A stretch of DNA of 64,000 nt from Thereva unica (lineage: Eukaryota; Arthropoda; Insecta; Diptera; Therevidae). Position numbers and translations under genes: made by a program. Below, one piece after another: positions 59,001 through 64,000 of the stretch (positions are counted from its first letter, which is position 1; every line of letters starts with the position of its first letter). Under the pieces are notes generated by a model. It did no database searches, was not told the DNA's origin, and was given only the letters and a program-made list of their open reading frames with translations. Where the stretch lies: contig OX465284.1 in the NCBI GenBank assembly GCA_949987705.1, forward strand, positions 114,745,163 to 114,809,162, given 5' to 3'.

Positions 59001-62000
59001 CTTAAAGGTGTGTAACACTCTGTTGAGATAACAATAGACAAATACCAACACCAGAAGGTAAAATGCAAATGGGAAAAACATCAAATTCACATTTTCAATG
59101 TTATATGAAATTCAAATAACCGGTGAGAGTCCTCTCCTTACGGCAACATATGGATAAACAAGGAGCGTAAGTGATTTTAACGAGATTATTCAAATCTTAT
59201 TCATAAATTGCAAGAAGAGGCGCCCAAGTTAGGCAAATCACGTACGTCAGTTGATGAGGGTGTTTTAGAAAATTTTCGTATTATTTTTTTTTTTTGCATG
59301 AGGCGCTCCTCTCATCTTTTTTCTTTGTTGTTGCTTTGACAAATTGTTCACAGTGGCTACGTCAAAGCCACGTTTCTTTAAGGTGTTTAAATTATGAGAG
59401 CGGGGATATTTTCAAGGTATTTTGAAATCAACATTGGGGTATTTTTGGAAGATTCGTCTTTGAAAGAGTCTTTGTTATTAGCATTTAGAATAACACTTAC
59501 ACACTTTAAGTAAAATCTATTAATAATTCTTTCAATGTTCTTTCTTACGCCTACAGAAATAGTACTCCTTATATGTATAACGCAAAAGGTAACGTTCGAA
59601 AATATTCTATAAAAAGACGGCTCCGACATACTTCCCAAGTATAATTGTCGGTTTCTAGGGGACGAGATCCTGATCCAGCACATCCACAAGAGCTAGCATC
59701 TCTACTTGGTAAAGTGTAATGTATTTGAATAGACAGCGTTCAGATTAAGATTAAAAGACTACCGCGTGTTCTCTGCTACCTTTCGTTATTGCTTTCCTAT
59801 AGTTATATGAAATTTCTCGACTACCCCTATTTAAGCGTTCCATGATCTTCATGTGCTCCGAATAGGCTTCCGTCGAGTACCATATAGCATCTTCTTTCAT
59901 AGGAAATGACAAGGGAGTGGCAATCATCATTATTTTGAGATCCAGCCGCGCAACACCAGAAACAGGCACGAATAAAATAAAATTTCTGCTTTTCACCTCC
60001 AAACGAAGCTCGGTACGCTCACACTTTTTTAGGCTAAAGGGGTAATTGGGTCTTCAAAAAATTATAGAAGTGGACAATCACCTTGGTGACCATAATGAGT
60101 GTCATTAGAATACATAGTAGACCGGTTCTCGTTCGATTGAGAAGGTAAAGCAGCATTGGACGTGGTTAATACTTAGTTGGGGGACCGTTGGCATTATAGA
60201 TGTTCATGCTTGTAGTTGGAGCTTGCATACCACTGAAACAGGCGTATTTTTTGGCTATAGAGCTTGTTGGGGGAGCGTATATGTTTTTTAAAAAACTAAC
60301 CAACTTTTACTCCGGATGATGGTAGAAATTATAAACTTGCCAGCCTTACACCATTGCTAATTACTTAGTTAAAGAATATCTCTTCCGCTTTCTTCTTCAA
60401 ATAGTTTGACGCAGTAGCGGTAGTACTTTTTAACTGGTTTGGGGAGGAAAACTACCTTGCTTACTCTCTTCCTCGTCCGAATGTGCTCTATTACTAAAGA
60501 GTTAGCGAATATTCTCGCAACCTTTCACCGGAAACAGTAGAGAGGAGAATAAACTCCAACACGCGACTTTATTCCACCAGCTTCCCATCCAATACCACTG
60601 TGACAGAACATTGACTTCGCTGATGGAATGGCAGGGTCGGCTTTAGGAATTTTGGCGCTTCGTGCGAGACATTTTTAGGCCAATTAACTTTTTAAAGACA
60701 TTTCCTTTATGTTATTATCCACCAATTTTGGGATAATCCGAGTAGAAATAAAAGATGGCCTTACAACGGGCGAACACCGTCCGCTTAGGAGCACATACGG
60801 GCTCATGTCGGCCAAACTTGACCGAGAGATTTAAATGGCCGAGTACTGAGCTGTATACTGCTGAGCTGCTCAGTGCTCGGCCATTTAAATCTTTCGGTCA
60901 AGTTTGGCCGTCATGAACCCATATGTGCTCCTAAGCGGACGGTGTTCGCCCGTTGTAAGGCCATCTTTTATTTCTACTACGGGCAAACGACGACTATCGA
61001 TGCACAATGGAAACAAGCTCGCCAGTCGTCGGTTTGTTTTTCGGGAAGTGTGTGGTTGTGTGTAGGTGTTGATTTATTGGTCAGAGGGGCCCGAAATTAG
61101 ATCGAAACCCAAAAAGGTGCGCCAATCACATTTTTGCCCCAGGCCCCGCAAGGTTACGTGGCGGCCTTGTCTTCTACAGAAGGCAGAAGAATGGGCAAGG
61201 AATTTTTAGTAAAGACGGAAGAAGGAGAAGGAAAGTTATCTAGGTGGGAGAAAAGTGCAATACGAATCATCATGCTGCGGAGTGGGTTCGAATCACAAAC
61301 CTCTGGGATGGTAGTCGAGCGTCTTATCTCCTGGCTTTCAACCCTGGTGTATTTGCTATATTGTGTTTGTTTATTCCGACATATATTCAATCCTAGTTTG
61401 GGTTTGATTAGACTCCTTACATTAAACCAGCATCAAATCGAATTGAATTAAAAATCAAAACGCAATTTCCCAATTTCAACCTGAAACCACAAAATTAGTC
61501 TTAAAAATTTAAACAAAAAAATCACTTCAAAAAAAACTACCCCTGAACAAGGGGCCACTTCCATAAACTTAAATAATTAAATCTCGATCAAGGTTTTTGC
61601 AATTAATTTTGTTAATCTCCTTTAATAACGATTATTGATTAGAGAGTAACCAGCTTCTTCTCTCTTCAAAATCCTAAGACGCCGACTAGCTGGTCGGCAG
61701 GAGCTGAAAATTAAAGGAAGCAAAGGCGCAAAAAATACAAGGGACAGTTTACGGCCGGATGATTCTAATTAAAATATAATTATCTTGGAGCGCCTTTCGA
61801 AGGGATCCGCCTTTATGGAAATTCAGCGACAGTCCTGCTTAATGAAAATCAGATATCCATTAAATTATAACAGTGCGATAAAGAATTTTAATTACTGCTC
61901 CTTCCTTTCGTTATGGAAAAAGTGTCCCCGAAGGAGGGCCGAGGATATTTATGCATGATTGTACTTCCCTATGCGAAAAGGAGAGAAAAGGATTATCTAT

Positions 62001-63058
62001 GAAACTTAAAAAAGGGCGCTCGGGTGGAAATTTTTATTATTATTATTTTTTTCTTCTTCGTGTAACCCAGTGTATCTATTCAAGGAGAGACGCTGGGGGG
62101 TTGTAGCTGAACATAGGGGTGGGGACTTGTTTCCATCTTGAAATGCTGCTAAGCCCATAAAATATCAGAATGTAACTAAAGGTTGTTAAGGTGTCAGAGA
62201 CAGAGTAAAGTCCATTTGGCTGAACCCCAAATAATCACACCTTCATAGCCTACCTTAATGGTGACTTAATGGTAGGAAAAGGAACCCCCAAAAGGCATTT
62301 TTCCTCGCATTACGGGAAATGAGGTTTTTTCGCTTGAGCACTTCACTTGTAAGAGCCAGACCACATTCTGCTTCCACATGCCCTTACATATGCCTCTGCT
62401 GCTCTGCTTTAGGGTTGAAGTTGACCTCAATTACACGATATGTTGGTCACTTTATGAACTGACCACATAAATTACTGCACTAGAGTGCGCCCCCCCAACA
62501 CACATTTGAAAACAAAAAAAATTATACGTACGGTAGTAGAGCGGCAACAACAGTGGAGCTTTACTGGAGCTTATTTTGGATCTCCATGCCTGTTGCTCGG
62601 TGGCAGGTGTGAATTAATTAACCGCAAGCCGTTAACCAGCGATTAATCTGTTTGTTAGTAATTACCTGGAGGGAGATTGATGCATATGTTATGAAACTGT
62701 TTTGGTAACCTCTAATCTTGGGTTGCGGCATCTTGATTGACTTAATTCCCTTCCAAATCACTCGTTAAATTGTTTGCCTTTCATTTAATGACGTGATGCT
62801 TGTTCATCTCCGAGATAAACCATAAAATCAGACCTCATTTAACTTTGATTCCATTTTGGGGGTTTTCTGCAGCATTTCATCTTCAATTATAATTAATAGT
62901 TTATGTTTTTGGGATTTATGTTTACTTGTCGTGCATGTAAATATCTTATGGGTACTCTTATTATTTTGTGATCCAATAGAGATTGGTATTCCTTGAAGGT
63001 GAAGAGCTTTGTTTTTACATCGTTGGCTTGGTTCAACTGCCATAGCATTATGTGTGAA
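39523..63058 (-). CDS. Unidentified multi-exon gene, last ~509 codons
   Basis: I do not recognise this protein. Minus-strand exons: 63058-62926, 62711-62666, 61834-61753, 60051-59780, 59550-59501, 56375-56326, 56056-55960, 55437-55234, 54549-54481, 45644-45391, 45313-45219, 41013-40882, 39569-39523 (stop TAA 39525-39523). Each has AG before and GT after, all twelve junction phases agree, and the sum is 509 codons plus stop. A further 72-nt exon at 46402-46331 fits the same phase. The product has mixed helical composition, many Ile/Leu/Lys/Glu, several Trp, no signal peptide visible and no obvious membrane segment. The first exon listed begins inside a codon, so the gene continues to the right, off the window. 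Introns are mostly transposons. Weak points: the acceptors of the last exon and of 62711 and 45644 have poor pyrimidine tracts. Confidence 0.6.
39800..40824. mobile_element. Modular foldback element, copy 3, ~40-bp TIRs
   Basis: The left TIR GGGGTCGTCCATAAATTACG and then TGAGGTGATTTTTGCGATTTT are inverted at the right end (AAAATCGCAAAAATCG, then CCTCACGTAATTTATGGACG, ACCCC), with one mismatch. It is 1025 bp and non-coding, with a nested hairpin at 40203-40344. It lies in the last intron of the unidentified minus-strand gene, ~60 bp from an exon. Confidence 0.85.
40203..40344. repeat. Nested hairpin with 59-bp arms
   Basis: The left arm (GCCTGAAGATCTCGGGGATT...) reads to TTCATACAAA. A ~20-bp loop follows, and the right arm ends in AACCCCCGAGATCTTCAGGC. 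The arms differ at about five positions. It interrupts a block that is continuous (CTTCAGGCCCGAACTGAC) in the copy at 37880-38515. Confidence 0.8.
41141..41425 (+). other. Unidentified open stretch ending at a TAA that overlaps AATAAA
   Basis: A plus-strand frame of 94 codons without ATG support. An acceptor-like TTTAATAG at ~41166-41173 and a TAA overlapping AATAAA at 41423-41428 make it look like a small terminal exon. Composition is protein-like (EICVEIF, FVVPATQYKQKLHFI). No partner exon was found. It lies inside an intron of the minus-strand gene. Confidence 0.25.
42453..43360 (-). mobile_element. Internally deleted mariner (mellifera-like) with a MITE inside
   Basis: Minus strand: N-terminal HTH part (43351-43013; FQRGHKSVFDEPRPGAPEKA, RRLKVGEIAETVGIS), then after a deletion AKMAELGYELLP.YPYSPDLAPCDVFF (42950-42870), LEHRWVMCIELKRD (42850-42805), the MITE, and the C-terminus EYILRNKSPLFQKF (42535-42490). 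The 3' end is TACGAGGGCACTCCGATAAG (42453-42472) and then TACTTAGCC, a mariner-type terminal repeat. The other terminus was not found. Confidence 0.8.
42539..42800. mobile_element. MITE with perfect 20-bp TIRs and 5-bp target duplication
   Basis: CGTATACATGATGAGTTGAA at 42539-42558 is the exact reverse complement of TTCAACTCATCATGTATACG at 42781-42800. TACTA flanks both sides (42534-42538 and 42801-42805). Inside are further GTTGAG/CTCAAC words. Removing it rejoins the mariner C-terminus. Confidence 0.92.
43560..44900 (+). mobile_element. LINE with RNase H domain, 3' half
   Basis: The plus strand in several frames gives an RT thumb (VKLDKTLNWNGQL, AVWAYKRLLGKTWGLTPAMM; 43670-43815), an RNase H domain (VFQIEIHAIATCAGLNLEKG, IKIFSDSQAAINTLL, VLLCWVTGHLGD; 44225-44460), and a C-terminal part (RRTFIREFISPAQVRF, 44670-44730). 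The three RNase H blocks keep E, D and H positions, but frame breaks show it is dead. Confidence 0.8.
44960..45026 (+). mobile_element. 3' end of an RTE/L2-like LINE with AAG-rich tail
   Basis: The plus strand reads IELQKVRTGSLL and then ATTAAAGAAGACGAAG (45011-45026). The minus-strand LINE at 51253-52370 ends the same way (REARTGSRL, stop, TTAAAGAAGAAGAAG). It is a 3' stub of that family, placed ~190 bp from exon 45313-45219 of the unidentified gene. Confidence 0.6.
45219..45644 (-). CDS. Exon pair of the unidentified gene with a 77-nt intron
   Basis: Exon 45644-45391 encodes VQVMVSAVLLSAVAQCIERE and then WPRFLVFLGDVVIMFTGRVK, WIQEEFP and GEFYKFLL, with donor AAAAG|GTAATT. After a short intron, exon 45313-45219 (acceptor TAAG, donor C|GTAATT) encodes AILLRKCALKNDQGLKSLQL. 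Alternating hydrophobic/charged spacing suggests helical repeats, but I cannot name the fold. Confidence 0.55.
46331..46402 (-). CDS. Tentative extra exon of the unidentified gene
   Basis: 72 nt between TTTTTGAG and GTTCGT, phase 0 at both ends, encoding ILPNIIHLKSVWARRKNID and more. It fits between exons 54549-54481 and 45644-45391 without changing the frame. The donor is weak and a second frame over the same bases is also open, so it may be chance. Confidence 0.3.
47370..48560 (-). mobile_element. R1-like LINE, internally deleted
   Basis: Minus strand from 48560 down: an RT fragment with VGSGVDDIQNSAVELAAS (the 'GPDGIPN.AVKLA' block), YAFITLDVKNAFNTA (RT motif A), then after a deletion the C-terminus: MEVRQTLGRIQAMAEEMERV, and a zinc-knuckle-like region (LPRMPG.EAAEQVHFECPRF) followed by the ORF end. 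Several frameshifts are present. Confidence 0.65.
49171..49246 (+). repeat. 5S rRNA-derived repeat, copy 1
   Basis: ATTCGATTGCGTAAGTCAAG, then CAGCATTG..GGCGGTAAGTACT and TTGGTTGGGGGACCGCTTGG, correspond to the central and 3' half of insect 5S rRNA, including the internal promoter boxes A and C. The last 20 and first 40 bases of 5S are missing. This fits a SINE3-type head or 5S pseudogene. Confidence 0.65.
49261..51240. other. Intron sequence without recognisable feature
   Basis: Within the large intron between exons 54549-54481 and 45644-45391 of the unidentified gene. AT-rich, no motif found on either strand apart from short chance ORFs. Confidence 0.4.
51253..52370 (-). mobile_element. 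LINE reverse transcriptase, 364-codon open frame
   Basis: An uninterrupted minus-strand frame. In order: RT core GLRQGDGLACLLFNLALEKV, the active site QLLAYADDIDIIGR, GLHINESKTKYMV, FTYLGSIVAADNS, LYKTMVLPVLTYASETWVLS, KILRRIVGP, and the C-terminal LRWAGHLARM...RGRPNLRWKDGVDQDA. It ends in TTAAAGAAGAAGAAG (51267-51253). The frame is open but 5'-truncated: its start is a run of Ile-Pro from a GGGAATTGGGATGGGAATT minisatellite. It is the least decayed TE in the window. Confidence 0.9.
52527..52604 (-). repeat. 5S rRNA-derived repeat, copy 2
   Basis: The minus strand reads TCGGTCCCTGTTCGATAACC, AAAGTCAAGCAGC, AGTACTTAGATGGGGGACCG, the same 5S portion as the other copies. It lies ~160 bp upstream (in minus sense) of the LINE frame 52370-51253. 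Confidence 0.65.
52765..52800 (+). repeat. (GTA)n microsatellite
   Basis: GTAGTAGTAGTAGTAGTA run around 52779-52796, flanked by degenerate GTAGT units from 52740. A loose AGACTAG-type repetition follows at 52930-52975. Confidence 0.8.
53203..53260 (-). repeat. tRNA-like repeat (SINE type), copy 1
   Basis: The minus strand reads GGAGTTAGGGCGCTCCACTA, CCATTTCAGAGGTTGGGG. It shares the GCGCTC(C/G)ACTACCAT..CAGAGGTT core with 56745-56668 and 61340-61281. The core resembles a tRNA D-stem/anticodon region (box A-like GTTAGGGCG); box B is decayed here. Confidence 0.5.
53787..53878 (+). repeat. 5S rRNA-derived repeat, copy 3, with terminal T-run
   Basis: AATACACCGGTTTTCGTTCG, GGTCAAGCAGC, TTAGTACTCAGTTGGGGGAC and CGCTTGG match 5S rRNA from about nucleotide 20 to 105. 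TTTTTTTT at 53871-53878 follows, as a Pol III terminator would. It has diverged at about a fifth of positions, so it is not a working 5S gene. Confidence 0.7.
53885..54000 (-). repeat. Jockey 3'UTR-like repeat, copy 2
   Basis: The motif CTTTGTACTAC/AGTCCGTCATGTC/GTCATGGTGCAATGT/AGTAAGCTT is shared with 16970-17035 and 57865-57925. In the first copy it lies just beyond the end of a minus-strand Jockey ORF, so I read all three as that element's 3' end. Confidence 0.55.
54170..54300 (+). repeat. Short dispersed CATGAGGCA repetition
   Basis: ATGAGGCA occurs four times within ~100 bp (about 54193, 54243, 54263 and 54276 onward) with irregular spacing. Too short and irregular to class. Confidence 0.4.
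55234..55437 (-). CDS. 204-nt exon of the unidentified gene
   Basis: Phase 0 on both sides, between CTGCACTAG and GTGAGG. It encodes TIMFNLRDLDILTRVYDFQF, then CVPIDRSIDSGGEAHFERL and a Pro/Ala/Leu end. The short FNLRDL word occurs in dynein heavy chains, but the surroundings do not fit that family, so I make no assignment. Confidence 0.6.
56605..56745 (-). repeat. Dispersed repeat joined to a tRNA-like repeat, copy 2
   Basis: The part 56605-56660 (GCGATTTTATTCCATCGG, TTCCCATCTTATACTACCAC, GACAGAACA) recurs at 60553-60615. The part 56668-56745 is the tRNA-like core on minus (GCGACCGACTACTATCCCAG). Both belong to a repeat of unknown class. Confidence 0.5.
56776..56915 (+). mobile_element. Jockey-like RT fragment
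   Basis: The plus strand encodes CAFYTEFSKAFDRVNQGYF (RT motif A, 'YTDFSKAFDRVNH') and, after a deletion, SSVPQGSHLSSLLFNTYM (motif B, '[14 protein letters not shown]'). The catalytic Asp of motif A is replaced by Glu in YTEF. Confidence 0.65.
57840..57945 (-). repeat. Jockey 3'UTR-like repeat, copy 3
   Basis: ATCGCCTTATGTACTTCCAG, TCCGTCGTGTGG and GTGGTGCAATGTCCAGTATT match copies at 16970 and 53890. No ORF of the element is adjacent. Confidence 0.5.
57946..59380. other. Intron sequence without recognisable feature
   Basis: Between exons 59550-59501 and 56375-56326 of the unidentified gene. AT-rich to mixed. I see no ORF, inverted repeat or TE domain of note. Confidence 0.4.
59780..60051 (-). 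CDS. Largest exon of the unidentified gene
   Basis: A 272-nt exon after a TTTTTTGAAG acceptor, 90 full codons, donor G|GTAGCA. It contains NFILFVPVSGVARLDLKIMM and DAIWYSTEAYSEHMKIMERL. The mix of aromatic, charged and hydrophobic residues is that of a folded protein and unlike TE ORFs in the window. It ends in phase 1, which the next exon (59550-59501, between TTTCTGTAG and GTAAGT) accepts. Confidence 0.6.
60108..60192 (+). repeat. 5S rRNA-derived repeat, copy 4
   Basis: GAATACAT, CGGTTCTCGTTCGATTGAGA, GTAAAGCAGC, CGTGGTTAATACTTAGTTGG and GGGACCG match 5S rRNA from about nucleotide 18 to 100, with a small insertion after GAATACAT. It lies ~60 bp from exon 60051-59780 of the unidentified gene. 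Confidence 0.65.
60741..60978. repeat. 238-bp near-perfect palindrome
   Basis: The left arm starts AGTAGAAATAAAAGATGGCC and the right arm ends with its complement (GGCCATCTTTTATTTCTACT). The arms are about 119 bp with almost no loop; the centre is near 60860 (GAGCTGTATACTGCTGAGCTG). Only a few mismatches are seen. It is a foldback element without coding content. Confidence 0.88.
61281..61340 (-). repeat. tRNA-like repeat, copy 3, best conserved
   Basis: The minus strand reads CCAGGAGATAAGACGCTCGA, CTACCATCCCAGAGGTTTGT, GATTCGAACCC. The last block fits the Pol III box B (GGTTCGANNCC) with one change and the first is a degraded box A. It is a likely tRNA-derived SINE head; no paired acceptor stem is visible, so it is not a tRNA gene. 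Confidence 0.6.
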
Positions 63059-63719
63059 CTTAAACCACAGTTCTTATTGTTGTTTTCGTGTAAGCTATAC
63101 TAAGTATACACCGTATCGAAATTTGATAATTCTTAGTGGCTAGTTTGAATTCTGATTGCGTGAGTCAAGACAACACGACTGGCAAATCGAAGTCACCTTT
63201 TTTTAAATTAAATTCGAATAGACCCCCATTCCAAATTGTGACCAGTCATAAGTCACAAGTTTTTGTAGTCCTTGCTTGTAATTGATAGTTTGATTCTTGT
63301 GACTATCAGCAGCTTTGGTATTCTAAGTATTCGTTTGTAGATTGTCTAAATTGTTACTACATAATTAAAATACCAAAGCGTCTCAAGATTCACCACATCC
63401 TAGTGATTGCGTTGTGACTACTATTAAAACACGGCTAGAGGCTATAACCTGGGCTTGCTGAAGTTGTAAATAACTAAAATGGCATATGGACCACGTTAGC
63501 GCATTGATCTCACATGCTGACTGGTCAAATAGGTAAGAAAAAGGGTAGGGCCAATTTCGACTACCTGGCTTCAACTACTTCTTCTACGTTAAAAATCTGA
63601 AGGAGTGTTTAGCGTTTATTGGAGCAGGTATACGTTTGTCTTTAAGGAGGATTTAGGAGAGATAAGTATGTGCGAATAAAAATATATTTACTTTGCATAC
63701 ATTTTATTGAGAAATCAGA

Positions 63720-64000
63720 TTCGAGGTGCCCAGCTCGAAAGATCACCAAACACGAAAGTTTATCCAAGGCTCAAACCACCCACACTGAGATTCAACCAAA
63801 TACCCCAGCGCGAAAGCTTTTCTAAAACGTAGCGAAGTTCTCAACTATAGACTCCCAACAAGATCCCGTCCAAAACCCACCATGGCGAAGTTGAATTTCA
63901 GATTCAATCCGCAAGACGAACGCTCACGCTTGGTGCCAAAGCTCATCCAAGACACAACGAAGCATCGAAAGCTCATCCAAGATGCTCATCAGCGCGAAAG
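63720..64000 (+). repeat. Degenerate tandem-like repeat at the right edge
   Basis: Words CGAAAG, GCTCATCCAAGA and CAGCGCGAAAG recur (for example 63738, 63808, 63940, 63968, 63990) at ~25-70 bp spacing, becoming more regular toward 64000. It probably is the edge of a longer array outside the window. Confidence 0.5.

Noticed and set aside
39523..60051. Assigning the unidentified gene to dynein heavy chains or another named family
   Set aside because: Only a short FNLRDL word agrees with dyneins; the surrounding sequence does not fit. No family name can be supported by eye.
61281..61340. tRNA gene
   Set aside because: There is no acceptor stem pairing, box A is degraded and the core is repeated. 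A SINE head fits better.

Overview
The window reads as nuclear DNA of an insect, most probably a fly: AT-rich, split genes with short GT-AG introns, and a heavy load of dead Jockey/R1-like LINEs, mariner relics and small inverted-repeat elements. All assignments come from reading translated exons and splice sites by eye; no database was searched.

Three protein genes can be supported. (1) Bases 1-10363, plus strand: the 3' part of a tensin gene (Drosophila blistery, by). Ten exons join in frame to 723 codons and a stop, including the SH2 and PTB domains, followed by a 3'UTR with a poly(A) signal at 11908. (2) Bases 35033-25500, minus strand: the whole coding region of p190 RhoGAP (RhoGAPp190). 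Twenty exons join without a break to 1665 codons, including a 12-nt microexon. (3) Bases 63058-39523, minus strand: a chain of 13 (perhaps 14) small exons whose splice phases all agree. They give the last ~509 residues of a gene I do not recognise; its introns are full of transposons and it continues off the right edge.

Layout: 1-11930 tensin, with TE-filled introns (868-2480, 4880-6250, 8425-9960). 11930-14700 is TE debris. 14700-25500 lies downstream of RhoGAPp190 and has T-rich blocks (A-rich on the minus strand) interrupted by TE insertions; it may be a very long 3'UTR. 25500-35033 is RhoGAPp190, with a LINE fragment in one intron and a Jockey/MITE composite in another. 35040-39520 is intergenic, with one inverted-repeat element. 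39523-64000 is the unidentified gene, with mariner, LINE, 5S-derived and tRNA-like repeats between its exons.

Tensin and p190 RhoGAP are convergent neighbours, and both families act in integrin/Rho adhesion signalling. There is no tRNA or rRNA gene that looks functional, no CRISPR array and no bacterial feature.
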